From: a virus
IMG/VR virus record: IMGVR_UViG_3300034093_002579
Coordinates: 1 to 64,000 of that record
Reading direction: 5' to 3' (one strand)
Length of the DNA: 64,000 nucleotides
Position numbers and translations under genes: made by a program. The notes beneath the pieces are model-generated. The model was not told the DNA's origin, ran no database searches, and worked only from the letters and a program-made list of their open reading frames with translations. Below, piece after piece: positions 31,247-40,993 of this stretch; within the stretch, counting starts at the first letter, position 1; each line of letters begins with the position of its first letter.

Positions 31247-31654
31247 AGCAATTTTTTCTAATATTGATGATAAAGAATGAACTATTTGTGATTTTATTTC
31301 ATCTTCGTACCCTTGTCTCATAATCTCTGTTTTGTTATCATACAAAACATTTAATTTTTCCCAATCTCTCTGAGACAAAACTATATCATAATGGTATACG
31401 TGATTGGTAATACTAATTTTTCTATCGTCCATAAGGATAAATAAACCTAACGTAACATTCTTGATATATTTCTTACCTGATAGTGGAGCAATTAAAAATT
31501 TAGAATCAGGATGATTAATAAGTCTACGACAAATTGCGGTACAAATCTTTTCATTTTCCGATAGTCGACTTTTTTCTGTGAAAAATCGATACTTGTGCCA
31601 AAGAGTAAATTTAGTGTACCATCTCTTTAGAACCCTCTTTAAATATATTTTCAT
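31244..31654 (-). CDS. Hypothetical protein, 136 aa
   Basis: Not recognised. Very basic N-terminus (MKIYLKRVLKRWYTKFTLWHKYRFF), then a mixed alpha/beta part with NEKICTAICRRLINHPDSKFL and TLGLFILMDDRKISITNHVYHY, and a C-terminal helix. No signal peptide. Its stop overlaps the -7 box of the downstream gene. A TATCTTTG box 35 bases upstream suggests independent, host-like expression. Confidence 0.6.
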   Translation of the reverse strand: MKIYLKRVLKRWYTKFTLWHKYRFFTEKSRLSENEKICTAICRRLINHPDSKFLIAPLSGKKYIKNVTLGLFILMDDRKISITNHVYHYDIVLSQRDWEKLNVLYDNKTEIMRQGYEDEIKSQIVHSLSSILEKIA

Positions 31655-31689
31655 TTTTTTGTTGTATGTTGATTACATTATCTTAAGTA

Positions 31690-31697
31690 CAAAGATA
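31690..31697 (-). promoter_or_regulatory. Host-like -7 box
   Basis: TATCTTTG on the minus strand 35 bases before the 31654 start. A TTTG lies only 13 bases upstream, so the -33 element is not ideal. Confidence 0.45.
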
Positions 31698-31711
31698 GTA
31701 AAAATATTGAC

Positions 31712-31745
31712 AAAAAAAAATAACCTTAAAATAATTAAGGTTATT
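31712..31745 (-). terminator. Terminator after 31776-32378 gene
   Basis: AATAACCTTAA/TTAAGGTTATT stem (11 bp), 5-base loop, then a run of T on the minus strand. Confidence 0.82.
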
Positions 31746-31775
31746 TCTTGTATTTTTTATTATTAGTCTTACTAA

Positions 31776-32378
31776 TTACCCGTTTAATCCGTTACCACCA
31801 ATAAGAACCGCGTTCATTTGAACAACTTCTCTACCAGCACTATTTGTATAGGTTGGATGTGGAGGAATTATTGTAATTACCGAATTGTCGCATATTTCCT
31901 GGCATATGGTGGTTTCAGTGTTAGACGATAATGGTGGTAGATTTTTACAATCTTCACAATCTAAAAATGGCCCTGAACTGTAATGATAATTTGTTTCACC
32001 CGTTAGTGATAACTCATCAAAAGTAGCACAAAATGGTGTTTCAGAACCAAATTGTATTTCATAAGTAATACCTGTTGTAGGAGTACCATATTCACGACAA
32101 AAATTAGTTGCTTCAATATTAAACACTTCTAAGTCATTACATCCTATAAATTTAAAATTTAAAGACTCTGTAAGACCACTTAAACACGTACAACAATCGT
32201 CGTGTAATTGAACAAAGGATATATTTAGAGTTTCCGCGCTTTCTGTTACTGCCCCAACAGTACCACAAAATCGAGCCTCGCTAATATCGAACTCTACTGT
32301 GGCCCCCAAAGTTAACGTTGCTGCAGAAAGAATGTATACATCATTAGTTAAACATTCATTTATAATATAATTTGCCAT
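31776..32378 (-). CDS. Cys-rich hypothetical virion protein, 200 aa
   Basis: Not recognised. No signal peptide. Beta-rich with at least a dozen Cys (HDDCCTCLSG, FLDCEDCKN, TICQEICDN), comparable to the Cys-rich part of the 52704 adhesin. It ends EVVQMNAVLIGGNGLNG. It may be a disulfide- or metal-stabilised tail decoration. The late-type motif for this gene sits about 87 bases upstream, giving an A/T-rich leader. Confidence 0.6.
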   Translation of the reverse strand: MANYIINECLTNDVYILSAATLTLGATVEFDISEARFCGTVGAVTESAETLNISFVQLHDDCCTCLSGLTESLNFKFIGCNDLEVFNIEATNFCREYGTPTTGITYEIQFGSETPFCATFDELSLTGETNYHYSSGPFLDCEDCKNLPPLSSNTETTICQEICDNSVITIIPPHPTYTNSAGREVVQMNAVLIGGNGLNG

Positions 32379-32464
32379 ATCTTTTGTGTTATTTTTTTTT
32401 TAATTTTTATAGGTTATAATGTAAAATTTAATAATTTTATATTATTTAACATTTTGTTTTTATT

Positions 32465-32473
32465 ATAAATATC
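32465..32473 (-). promoter_or_regulatory. Late-type promoter motif GATATTTAT
   Basis: GATATTTATAATAAAA on the minus strand, about 87 bases before the 32378 start and just past the stop of the upstream gene. Confidence 0.5.
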
Positions 32474-32476
32474 TTA

Positions 32477-33952
32477 TTAATCTAAATACTTCATATTAAC
32501 GATTTGAAATTTAACTTGTCGTTTGTATGTATTTATCTCTCCACTACTATCCACCTTAATATCTATATAATACTCGTTAGGTATTTTATCCCTAGTGTCA
32601 AACATAAAATAATATTCGTTTGGCGTCCTGTTGATTTTGGTCCAACCTTGAACCTCAACCTCAGTCTGGCCTTCTCTAACATATACTCTGTAGTGAGCGT
32701 CAACATTTTGTAAAAGTTTTTGAGTTGTGTAAGCTTGTTTAATGACAACACCAACTTTTCTAATATCAGTATTGTATATTTTTTCATCTTGTTTAATACC
32801 ATAAAAGTCAAACCCATATAATTTAGGGTCGACTGAATTAGTACCAATCTGAATTGAATTTTTTAATGGTTGTATTGTAAACTCATTAAACGATTGGGGT
32901 AATGGGAAACCATTGTAATTTAAGTTGTACCATTTATCAGTAAACATACATGGTGTTTTATAACCAATTATTGGTGGTATAACAATTTCATAAACACCTT
33001 TAGTTCTTTGACAAGCGGTTAACCCTGTTAATCCAGGAATGTCATTTCCCGATGAATCCATAATAGTAACACTTGGATTATTGTCTAAATTGATTGGGTT
33101 ACCGTTATCAAACAAGTACAAATAAAGTTTGTTTGTTCTACCTAAAGAAAATAAGTTTCTATCATCTTCAATAAGGTCATTATAGTTTGTTTCTAAAAAT
33201 GGTTCGTAAAATGTTTGAGTATGTCTTGTAAAAAATTGAGTTTCATAGGTATCAGTAAGACCTGATAAGTTTTCGACCTGAGGTTTGTAAGCAATTCCCC
33301 ATCCTGTGACATTAGTTAATGAACCATCAATAATTGAATTAATTTCACTAGTCATGTCAAAACTAACGTTCTCATTACCAAATTCAAAATGTTGTGTGTC
33401 AACGATAGTTAATGAGCTAAAAGGAACAACCCCACTGTTTAAGTTATTGTAGACACCAGGCTCAGTCCAAACACCAATTGTCGTTGTTTGAAACCAATTC
33501 GAGGGTCTATCAGAAAAAGATTTGTCCGTATCACTATATTCATAAACTAAATCAGCAAAATCATAACCAACACCTTCATCCCAAATCTGTGGGTTTAGTG
33601 GGTTGTTATTAATGTATGGGATTCTGAATAAAATTAAATCAAATGACGTGGCTCTTTTTCTACCTTGAGATGTTGAGGTGTTTAATAACTCAATATCAAA
33701 GGTTGAGGTATTCACCATTCTTAAAGTGTGAACAATTGTGTCGTTACAAGTTGTAGAAATTGTACCGTCATTTATCTTCTGAAATAGTAATGAAAGGTCT
33801 AAATCGAATATGAATCTACTATACCCACTAGGATATTGAGACACTGCGGTAGAACCATAAAACAATTCCGTAACTGGGTTTCTACCAGTATTGGTGAAAC
33901 TGTTGGATATGATAGTATTGTTCTTACTAAAGTAGGAGTTATTAATTGACAT
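32477..33952 (-). CDS. Large beta-rich tail/virion protein, 491 aa
   Basis: Not assigned to a family. The N-terminal 230 residues read as a beta-sandwich (YSRFIFDLDLSLLFQKI, TGWGIAYKP). The middle has EDDRNLFSLGRTNKLYLYLFDNG, like an Ig/FN3 start. The C-terminal part (YRVYVREGQTEVEVQGWTKI, PNEYYIDIKVDSSGEI) forms another beta domain. No enzymatic motif. Neighbours are baseplate-like proteins and its own late-type motif lies 15 bases upstream, so a tail or baseplate role is likely. Confidence 0.6.
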   Translation of the reverse strand: MSINNSYFSKNNTIISNSFTNTGRNPVTELFYGSTAVSQYPSGYSRFIFDLDLSLLFQKINDGTISTTCNDTIVHTLRMVNTSTFDIELLNTSTSQGRKRATSFDLILFRIPYINNNPLNPQIWDEGVGYDFADLVYEYSDTDKSFSDRPSNWFQTTTIGVWTEPGVYNNLNSGVVPFSSLTIVDTQHFEFGNENVSFDMTSEINSIIDGSLTNVTGWGIAYKPQVENLSGLTDTYETQFFTRHTQTFYEPFLETNYNDLIEDDRNLFSLGRTNKLYLYLFDNGNPINLDNNPSVTIMDSSGNDIPGLTGLTACQRTKGVYEIVIPPIIGYKTPCMFTDKWYNLNYNGFPLPQSFNEFTIQPLKNSIQIGTNSVDPKLYGFDFYGIKQDEKIYNTDIRKVGVVIKQAYTTQKLLQNVDAHYRVYVREGQTEVEVQGWTKINRTPNEYYFMFDTRDKIPNEYYIDIKVDSSGEINTYKRQVKFQIVNMKYLD

Positions 33953-33967
33953 TTAAGTGTTTTACTT

Positions 33968-33976
33968 ATAAATATC
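33968..33976 (-). promoter_or_regulatory. Late-type promoter motif GATATTTAT
   Basis: GATATTTATAAGTAAAA on the minus strand, 15 bases before ATG at 33952. Confidence 0.6.
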
Positions 33977-35555
33977 AATTAATTCGGATATTTTGATTTA
34001 GGATGGTATTTTCTGCGTCAGCAAGAATTGCATTAATTTCTGCGGAGGTTTGTCCGTTACCTGCGGCAACAGGAATAGGTGGTGCCGTAGCCACAGGATG
34101 TACGTGACCAGTAACAAATGAAAATATTTTTCTAAGTAGTTTCATTAACTCATCACCTCTTGTTGTTGGGTATGTCTTATTAAAAATACTACTTTCGTCA
34201 CCAATAAATTTATCTTGTGGTATACCATATAAAGTTTGACTTAAACTAATCTTACCTTTAGGTCCTGTAGAGTCTTGAGATAGTAAATAAATTTTTTGAG
34301 CTCCTAAGACACCATAAGTGACATCTGAAGGTACAAACTCGGATGGAGTAACTGTTTCAGTTTTAATATCCCCTTGAGGTCCAATAAGTGCAGTTCCATT
34401 TTTGTTTTCCCAAACTAAAAACCACCCACTATTAACTAACCCCATATTTAATTTAATTTTACTATAAAAATTAACATAATTAGTTAGTTCCGCAACATCA
34501 TTTACAACTTGTGATGGTGAGAATTTAACACCTTTTTCATAAGTTAATTTTGATGGGGTAACAACAAATGGAAATATTTGGTCTTGAGGTATATTACGTA
34601 ATTGGTTGTTAACAACATAATTAGGTAAATCAATAAATTTTTTAAAAACTCCATCACTAAATTTATTAATTAAAGTTAATGATTCGTTAAAACTTTTGGC
34701 GGTAAATTTTACTTCCTCAATAGGGCCACTATAATCGGTACCAACACTTAAGTTAAGGATAGTGTCGGACTTAAAATTTTTACTGTTAACTTTCTGACTT
34801 GGTATTACATTGTATAATCCAACAGACCCATTAAAAACATTTTGAGTGTTTTCTAAATTTTCAATATCCCAGATTATTATTTTTTTAACTACCTTTACAT
34901 TTTCAACTAATCTAGCTTGACTTTCTTGGGGTAATAAAACTTTTTGTTGGGTAAAATTTGAAAGTTGTAAGAATGACCTCATCGCATTTCCAACAGGTAA
35001 TTGTGTTGTACTTAATACTTTTGTTTTACCCGCTCTAATTAAAACCTCATTTTCTTTAACAACTACATCGGCGGAACCACGTCCTAACAATGCGTTATCA
35101 CCAGGTTCGGGAAATACACCATAACTATCTTTGTTACGATATTGCCCATCACTATTTTTAATCGAAATACCTTGTTTAATTCTATCTCCCGCAGCTAAAA
35201 ATTTCTTAGCGCCTTGATAATACTCAAAAGGTGTTGTCATTGGTGACGAAAACGGTCCTTGAATATAAAATTGACTTTGGAAATTAAATTTTTTATTTTG
35301 ATATATAATATGTACGTACTCGTCTTTTTTCGGTACTTGGCTAAAATAAAAAGGTAGTAATGGTAAAAAAATTAACGGGTCTTTAGAAGTCCATTTATCT
35401 ATTTCCTCATTCCAATCAGGAACTGAAGCTAAAATATCACTATATGTTTGTGTTTCAGGTATTACTCTAAGTCTACCTAACATCATCGGGTCTTGGTTAT
35501 CGTAAACGATACCAGGAAATATAATTTGATACTTATTAGATTGGTCTATTTTCAT
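33975..35555 (-). CDS. Baseplate hub/spike protein (gp5 OB-fold-like)
   Basis: 526 aa. The N-terminus [20 protein letters not shown] followed by LRVIPETQ and [18 protein letters not shown] fits the OB-fold of T4 gp5-type baseplate hub proteins. Residues 105-190 ([20 protein letters not shown]) resemble the beta-helix entry. The centre is mixed alpha/beta. The C-terminus [15 protein letters not shown] recalls the HVHP motif of spike-tip or PAAR-adjacent proteins. It has no lysozyme domain like that in T4 gp5. Probably membrane puncture during contraction. It overlaps the 70-aa gene upstream by one base. Confidence 0.62.
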   Translation of the reverse strand: MKIDQSNKYQIIFPGIVYDNQDPMMLGRLRVIPETQTYSDILASVPDWNEEIDKWTSKDPLIFLPLLPFYFSQVPKKDEYVHIIYQNKKFNFQSQFYIQGPFSSPMTTPFEYYQGAKKFLAAGDRIKQGISIKNSDGQYRNKDSYGVFPEPGDNALLGRGSADVVVKENEVLIRAGKTKVLSTTQLPVGNAMRSFLQLSNFTQQKVLLPQESQARLVENVKVVKKIIIWDIENLENTQNVFNGSVGLYNVIPSQKVNSKNFKSDTILNLSVGTDYSGPIEEVKFTAKSFNESLTLINKFSDGVFKKFIDLPNYVVNNQLRNIPQDQIFPFVVTPSKLTYEKGVKFSPSQVVNDVAELTNYVNFYSKIKLNMGLVNSGWFLVWENKNGTALIGPQGDIKTETVTPSEFVPSDVTYGVLGAQKIYLLSQDSTGPKGKISLSQTLYGIPQDKFIGDESSIFNKTYPTTRGDELMKLLRKIFSFVTGHVHPVATAPPIPVAAGNGQTSAEINAILADAENTILNQNIRIN

Positions 35556-35767
35556 TATTTAATAGTTCTGTTTTGATATTCTTTAAGAATAGTATTGTAA
35601 GTTAATTCTAATTTATCTAAATGTTCGGTCATTTTAATGACCGCATCTTTGGTAAATTTAAAATCTTCCTGAATAAAATCCATAACAAAAGTCAAATCTT
35701 TATTTGAGTGTGATTTGTAGTCTTTTATTATTTTTACGGCTTTTTCCGATTGTTCTTTTTTTGTCAT
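35555..35767 (-). CDS. Small helical protein, 70 aa
   Basis: Not recognised. Charged and helical ([35 protein letters not shown]), plausible coiled coil. One-base overlap with the hub gene and a 2-base gap to the 635-aa gene show it is part of the same operon; likely a small baseplate chaperone or wedge component. Confidence 0.58.
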   Translation of the reverse strand: MTKKEQSEKAVKIIKDYKSHSNKDLTFVMDFIQEDFKFTKDAVIKMTEHLDKLELTYNTILKEYQNRTIK

Positions 35768-35769
35768 AA

Positions 35770-37677
35770 TTACATTTTTTTACCGAAAGCACTCGAAGGA
35801 ACTGTCAGACCTGCTGGTGTCATTGTTAATGGTGGTATTGCAATTTGTACCTTACCATTTTCAGCCTCTTCCGATGACATAGATTTCATTTGCCCTAACA
35901 TTTTTAGAACATCTAAATTAGGACTTCCATCTGGCATTGTACCTGTTGGGATACCAAGTTTTTGCATTTCCTCAATAGCTCCAATAAACGCACGAGATTC
36001 AGAATATCCATCCATAAATTGAGATGCAAATAATAGAGGTAATGGTATTTCACCACCCCATCCAGAAGTCGCAATCTTTAACAATGATAGAATTTCATCA
36101 ATAACACTCTTACATTTACGCCAATCCGATATAAACTGAGCCACAACAATTATAAGTTGGATTAACTTTAAAATCATAATAATTCTTTTATCCATTTTTT
36201 CTCTAGCAACATCTTGAATTACTGATTGGATTAAATTTAAAATATCTTTTTTAATTATTTCAAAAAGTTCCTTAACAAATAAAGCTCCTATTTTTGACAT
36301 TAAGTTTATAAAAAACTTTTTAAATGTTTTCATGAAAGCGACGAATGAGTTAACACCATCAACAAATGTTTGACCTAATGATTTTAACATTACAAATATT
36401 GGTAATAATACTTTTGGAGATAGTAACGACGCGGCAATTCCTTGAACGATTAATTTAAGGAAGTTTAAATCTACCGTGGCTTTAATATTCCCCTCAATAG
36501 CAAAACCTTGCCATTCAGGATTGTTAATTAATGTTTGAGTTAATGCGTCAGCAGCATCGACTAAATCCTTATCCTCAATAAAATTTAATGTACCTAAATC
36601 ATTTAGAATGTCATCATAATTAACGGGTAATTTAACATTACCACAATCCTCAAATTCAATCACACCATTTTTAATGTTAGTTACTCTTTGGTCAATATTA
36701 CGTAAATCAATATCTGTGAATTCAAAAAACGACTCATCAATATCATCGAGTTCGGCTAATTTTGCAATACCACTAACATCGATTTCTTTTTTATTATCAA
36801 AACATAAACCTAAAACCCTTTGGATGATTAACATAAGTTTATTAGTGTCTTCGGCTTGAGCTACTCCAACATTTGCACTAATAGATATGGCTCCACTTAA
36901 TGACTCCATAATATTTGCCATAATATTTGTGAACTCAACAACTTTAGTTGTTCTATAATAATCGGCTAAAAAAGTACCAACTTTATTAATATTGTTTGCT
37001 CTATTAGGTAGAGTTACCTTAAACCACGGACCAGTTTCTCCTAAGTTATTTGTGTCAACGTATTGAATATCAAATAACGCTTGTCCTGATTGACCAATAT
37101 ATTGTTGACCGTTGTCAGTTGAGTAAGGTTGACCACTTTGAATTCTTTGATACAACTCTTTGTTCATTGAGAATGGATAAAGTTGTACGTTAACAGGATT
37201 TCTTTCGTATAAGACTTTACCTTCTTTACTTGACGGGTCTTTTTTTAATAGGTTAATCAAGTCTATTGAACTTACTTTAACATACACCACCTGAGCCGCA
37301 TATGTTTGTTGTTGGTCACAACCAACCGCATTTATTGCTTCTTCCATAAGAAGCTCAATAATTTTAGGTTCAATATTCTTAATAACCCTAATTAATGTTT
37401 TTTTAACGTAACTAATTGAACTACCTCCCTTACCACCAGTAAGATTATTAATATCTAGTAATTGTTCAAATTGATTTTTGATTTCCCTTTGAAATCTTTT
37501 AGTCTGTTCTTTGACTTTATCTATAGACTCAGTAACGTTTTGTTTGGCAGTATCAAAAGACTCTCCAGCTTTTTTAGAAGTGTCATCATATTGAGTTTTT
37601 AAATCCTTATATGTGGTGGTCGCCGCAATCTTTTTTTGTGCGTCTTTATAATCAAGACCTAAATCTAATGATGCCAT
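35770..37677 (-). CDS. Large helical tail/baseplate protein, 635 aa
   Basis: Not assigned. Residues 1-75 are a charged coiled coil (KEQTKRFQREIKNQFEQLL). The middle contains NQLYPFS-type beta segments and GQPYSTDNGQQYIGQSG. Residues about 420-560 are strongly hydrophobic helices (LLSPKVLLPIFVMLKSLG, IIMILKLIQLIIVVAQFI) that could insert in membrane or pack in the tail. Size and neighbours suggest a tape-measure or baseplate-hub-associated protein, but 635 aa is short for a tape measure of a myovirus. Confidence 0.58.
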   Translation of the reverse strand: MASLDLGLDYKDAQKKIAATTTYKDLKTQYDDTSKKAGESFDTAKQNVTESIDKVKEQTKRFQREIKNQFEQLLDINNLTGGKGGSSISYVKKTLIRVIKNIEPKIIELLMEEAINAVGCDQQQTYAAQVVYVKVSSIDLINLLKKDPSSKEGKVLYERNPVNVQLYPFSMNKELYQRIQSGQPYSTDNGQQYIGQSGQALFDIQYVDTNNLGETGPWFKVTLPNRANNINKVGTFLADYYRTTKVVEFTNIMANIMESLSGAISISANVGVAQAEDTNKLMLIIQRVLGLCFDNKKEIDVSGIAKLAELDDIDESFFEFTDIDLRNIDQRVTNIKNGVIEFEDCGNVKLPVNYDDILNDLGTLNFIEDKDLVDAADALTQTLINNPEWQGFAIEGNIKATVDLNFLKLIVQGIAASLLSPKVLLPIFVMLKSLGQTFVDGVNSFVAFMKTFKKFFINLMSKIGALFVKELFEIIKKDILNLIQSVIQDVAREKMDKRIIMILKLIQLIIVVAQFISDWRKCKSVIDEILSLLKIATSGWGGEIPLPLLFASQFMDGYSESRAFIGAIEEMQKLGIPTGTMPDGSPNLDVLKMLGQMKSMSSEEAENGKVQIAIPPLTMTPAGLTVPSSAFGKKM

Positions 37678-37682
37678 TTTAG

Positions 37683-38060
37683 TTAGTTTTTCATTTTGTA
37701 AGACCCGTCAGGTTTAGACGCGTCTTTTAGTATTAAATTTTCTAATAAATCATCATCCACACCTAAATCAGTAATTGAGAAACTACCACTTCCTGCGGTA
37801 TTAGATTTTTCCCACATAGTAGATTGCAGTTTAGATAATGTTAATTTCTTTTCAACACAATCGTTAATGATTTTTTGTTGCTTTTCAATAACAGGACCTA
37901 TTAGAGTCATATCTTCAGGTTCTTTCATCATTGTCAACATTTTATTTTGTATTCTAATCGCAGTGTTTCTTTGTTCAACAAGTTCATTATAGATTTCTTG
38001 CATCAAAGATAACATCGACTCTTTAGTTAAATTAATTTCTTTTTTTTGTGGTCTTCCCAT
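37683..38060 (-). CDS. Hypothetical protein, 125 aa
   Basis: Not recognised. Basic N-terminus MGRPQKKEINLTKESML, helices rich in Met/Gln (RIQNKMLTMMKEPEDM), and an acidic C-terminal VDDDLLENLILKD. It leads a tail-gene operon with a late-type motif four bases before its ATG. Possibly a tail assembly protein. Confidence 0.6.
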   Translation of the reverse strand: MGRPQKKEINLTKESMLSLMQEIYNELVEQRNTAIRIQNKMLTMMKEPEDMTLIGPVIEKQQKIINDCVEKKLTLSKLQSTMWEKSNTAGSGSFSITDLGVDDDLLENLILKDASKPDGSYKMKN

Positions 38061-38064
38061 TACA

Positions 38065-38073
38065 ATAAATATT
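38065..38073 (-). promoter_or_regulatory. Late-type promoter motif AATATTTAT
   Basis: AATATTTATTGTA ends four bases before the ATG at 38060 on the minus strand. Confidence 0.6.
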
Positions 38074-38085
38074 AACTATAAAATT

Positions 38086-38835
38086 TTATTTAACCATATT
38101 CTCCACTAAAGTATAATACATTGTTTTGTATTTCTTCATTGACCCCCTAATTTCTTTGGTTGACAAATTAGTCATTTCCCTTAATGAGAGTAGTATAATA
38201 TTTTTATTAAATTTATTATTATCGTTACCGATAAAAATAGATTCATAATTCTCAAAAAGGTCATGTAACGCATGACCTAGTTTGATTTCGTTTTCCGATA
38301 AACTCTCATTTTCTAGCAAATTATCTAACTCAAGTAAAAAGTTTTTAATTACTTTTTCTGAATCAATACCTTCTTTTTCTATACTGTAAGAAAAGTTAGG
38401 GTTATTTTCTATACTCGTTGAGATATCTTCATATGATATTTTTCGGTTAGTTTCTTTTTGGTCCTTAATAATTTGACCCATAAGATAATTCTTACAGATT
38501 GTACCAAAATATGAATAAGCTTTTTTCTCTCTAGAGGGTTTAAACTTTTCAATTTTTGTCATTAAGAATGAGTGAGTGTCTACATGTATCTCCGTAAAGT
38601 CCATGTCTTTTCTATATAATTTGTATCTTCGAATTATCGAAGATATCATCTTATCTAAAGGTTTTTTTAAAAAATCATTATAAATTTTATTTCGTTCTTC
38701 GTAGGAGGTTGATTCTAAAAATCTAACAACGGCCTGCTCTTCGGGAACATCAAAATAATTTAATTGTGTTGGTTTTCTACCTTTCTTTTTTAACTCAACA
38801 TTGGTGTTTCCTGTTAAATTAATAATTTCTGTCAT
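38086..38835 (-). CDS. Late-transcription sigma factor (gp55-like)
   Basis: Probable sigma factor for virion gene transcription, 249 aa (T4 gp55 is 185). The sigma region-2-like core is KPLDKMISSIIRRYKLYRKD followed by DTHSFLMTKIEKFKPSREKKAYSYFGTICKNYLMGQIIKDQKETNR, the layout of gp55 homologues in T4-like phages (AYSYF-x-I then a basic helix). The C-terminal part (LSLREMTNLSTKEIRGSMKKYK) looks like a helix-turn-helix that could act as region 4 or as clamp-binding tail. The recurring RATATTTATWA motif before virion genes is its best candidate target. It overlaps the next gene downstream by one base, in front of glycosyltransferases. Confidence 0.72.
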   Translation of the reverse strand: MTEIINLTGNTNVELKKKGRKPTQLNYFDVPEEQAVVRFLESTSYEERNKIYNDFLKKPLDKMISSIIRRYKLYRKDMDFTEIHVDTHSFLMTKIEKFKPSREKKAYSYFGTICKNYLMGQIIKDQKETNRKISYEDISTSIENNPNFSYSIEKEGIDSEKVIKNFLLELDNLLENESLSENEIKLGHALHDLFENYESIFIGNDNNKFNKNIILLSLREMTNLSTKEIRGSMKKYKTMYYTLVENMVK

Positions 38836-39647
38836 TAAACTGTTTGGGGTTCATACTTTATGGCCCTGTCGTTAATAAAAAAGTATTCTTTTTTGGCCGA
38901 GTCAATCCAAAATCTTACTTCACCTTCCGTTAATCTATCGTCACCATTTTTATAATTCCAAAAAATAGACCCGTCTCTCAAGTTAACATGTTTATACCCA
39001 ATCTTAGGTATTGACATAATCTTAACTGAGTTATGTGTCATTCTTAAGAAAAATTCATATCCAAATGTTAATTTGAATGATGGTTTAATTAAACCAAAAT
39101 CAATAAAAGATGATGTTTTAATAACCATACCTGAAGTTTGAAAATTCTGATATTCTAATAAAGTTTCATGAGTTAAAATACCCATTTCTGGTGTGAAGTT
39201 TGCTGCGAATGTTGCCTCATTTGTAAATCCTGCAAATTTACCTGTTTGGTCTGTATCAACAACGATAGGTAAGAATGCGTCAACATCAGGATATGAGTTA
39301 GCGTAGACCTCAACGTTTTTAAACCAAATACTTGAATACTCATCGTCAAACTCAAATAGAGAAACCCATTTAGATTTTGCCGACCTCACACCATGATTTA
39401 TTTGTGATGCGTAGTTAGCGTCTTTTGTCCACGCAACTTTAACTACATTTAAAGTACCAAAATCAAATTGATTTAAGTAATCTACAATATGTGTTTCGTT
39501 AGTGTGAACTATAATTAATTCATTGATACCAACTTTTTGATTTTTTAATGACTCAATACATTTTTCAAAATATTCAGTAAATCCGTTTGCTTTTCCTGAC
39601 TTAATTGGTAAAATAACCGATACGTCAAATTTTTGTGTGTTTTCCAT
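38835..39647 (-). CDS. Glycosyltransferase, family 2-like
   Basis: GT-A fold sugar transferase, 270 aa. FDVSVILPIKSGKANGFTEYF opens the nucleotide-binding Rossmann-like half. GINELIIVHTNETH and NHGVRSAKSKWVSLFEFDDEY carry the FxFDDE metal/UDP motif in place of DxD. The C-terminal acceptor half has FGYEFFLRM. Cytosolic. Gene ends overlap the sigma gene by one base. First of at least five transferases in the cluster. Confidence 0.75.
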   Translation of the reverse strand: MENTQKFDVSVILPIKSGKANGFTEYFEKCIESLKNQKVGINELIIVHTNETHIVDYLNQFDFGTLNVVKVAWTKDANYASQINHGVRSAKSKWVSLFEFDDEYSSIWFKNVEVYANSYPDVDAFLPIVVDTDQTGKFAGFTNEATFAANFTPEMGILTHETLLEYQNFQTSGMVIKTSSFIDFGLIKPSFKLTFGYEFFLRMTHNSVKIMSIPKIGYKHVNLRDGSIFWNYKNGDDRLTEGEVRFWIDSAKKEYFFINDRAIKYEPQTV

Positions 39648-39648
39648 A

Positions 39649-40713
39649 TTACTCTTCGATAGTTTCTAGTTTAGTTAATTGTTCTTGAAATGAGGCAAAT
39701 CTTGTGTTAATATAATCAGTAAATAATTTTACCGAAACCTCATTGAATTCTTTTTTTGTTGGTAAATTCTCAACTGTTTTAATCATTTCCTCATATAAAT
39801 TAGGGTTAACATTGTCCTCCAACCAATTTTGTAAGAAGTCAGCAACAAAATCAACCATTTGATTTTTATTGTTAATCCATATACCATTATCCTCTGACAT
39901 CCAAGATGGTAGTAAGTTTGGTGTTAAACCTAAAACAGGTACCCCGCAAGTCATTGATTCTAATGGGAATGTACCATAAGCACTTGTTTCATCAATCCAT
40001 ACAGATAAGAAACTTTCTTTTAATGATTTAGAAAATTCTTCTTCGGATAAACCTCTCATATCTCTAAAAGTGACCCATCTATATTGAGGGAATTTTATGT
40101 AGAAAGATTTAATTAAATTAACCGAATCTCTTTGGTCTCTTGAATGGACTGCAACAATTGGTTTTGGTGGTAATGTTTGTTTGGTGAATGATTCCGAAAT
40201 GAATGGTTTTAAAACATCATAAGAAATACCTTTCATTAAGTTTTCTAAAAACTCCATTTGGGTTTCTGATGTAGTAATACATTTGTAAAACCCTAATTGT
40301 GACCAAGATTGACCTGGTTGTAATGTTTCCAATACGTGGTCATAAGCTTGACATAACACAATTTTACCACAAGGTAATTTAGCGATTTGACTCATTACAA
40401 ATCCGTATAATTCAGGGATAACAATAAAATCTTCAGGTGAAACCTCTAAGTTTTGACCTTCGATAGATTTATGAGGTAATGATGTCATGTATGATTCACC
40501 TAACCATCCTGATACTCCTGTATAATCAGGTTTCTCATGTAAAATGATTGGGTTATATCCTTCGTTTAATAATGCCATTCCTAAATTATAAATGTAGGCG
40601 ATTGATGCTTTGGCATTACCCTTAGTATCCTGAACTAAAAGATAGATTCTTGATTTCTTATCTTTCATGTTTTGAACTGACTGTTCTAATTTTGAAATTT
40701 GTTCTTTATTCAT
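39649..40713 (-). CDS. Glycosyltransferase, GT-B-like, 354 aa
   Basis: Resembles GT-B enzymes. It has an N-terminal Rossmann half (SRIYLLVQDTKGNAKASIAYIYNLGMALL, PIILHEKPDY). Its C-terminal half is FKKCITTSE-like YKCITTSETQMEFL, then IVAVHSRDQRD and TSAYGTFPLESMTCGVPVLG. The last segment corresponds to the E-x7-E/GxPVIA sugar-nucleotide site. Cytosolic. It lies one base from the family-2 transferase downstream, so both are likely translated together. Confidence 0.72.
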   Translation of the reverse strand: MNKEQISKLEQSVQNMKDKKSRIYLLVQDTKGNAKASIAYIYNLGMALLNEGYNPIILHEKPDYTGVSGWLGESYMTSLPHKSIEGQNLEVSPEDFIVIPELYGFVMSQIAKLPCGKIVLCQAYDHVLETLQPGQSWSQLGFYKCITTSETQMEFLENLMKGISYDVLKPFISESFTKQTLPPKPIVAVHSRDQRDSVNLIKSFYIKFPQYRWVTFRDMRGLSEEEFSKSLKESFLSVWIDETSAYGTFPLESMTCGVPVLGLTPNLLPSWMSEDNGIWINNKNQMVDFVADFLQNWLEDNVNPNLYEEMIKTVENLPTKKEFNEVSVKLFTDYINTRFASFQEQLTKLETIEE

Positions 40714-40717
40714 TGTA

Positions 40718-40993
40718 TTAGTATTTATTTAGTAATTTTTTATTTAAAAGTGTGTTAAAGGCTAATTTAAATGGAATTGTAATCTCTGACCCTTTACCTG
40801 CTAAAGTTTCGTCGACTTCATCTCCATCATCCATAATAACATCTAACATGAGTTTAATCGTTTCGTATTTTACGATATTAATTTGTGTACTATCGGTTTC
40901 ACCCGAAGAAGATGACGGCTCTTGTTTTATTTGGATATATTCGTCAATCTTATCTAAATCCAAATAGTAATGTTCTCCTAATATTTTTAACAT
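40718..40993 (-). CDS. Small acidic protein, 91 aa
   Basis: Not recognised. Starts MLKILGEHYYLDLDKIDEYIQ, then a Ser/Asp/Glu linker (EPSSSSGETDSTQ) and a helical end. It shares one base with the HAD-like gene upstream. The LDLDKIDEYI start resembles small phage proteins of unknown role. Confidence 0.55.
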   Translation of the reverse strand: MLKILGEHYYLDLDKIDEYIQIKQEPSSSSGETDSTQINIVKYETIKLMLDVIMDDGDEVDETLAGKGSEITIPFKLAFNTLLNKKLLNKY

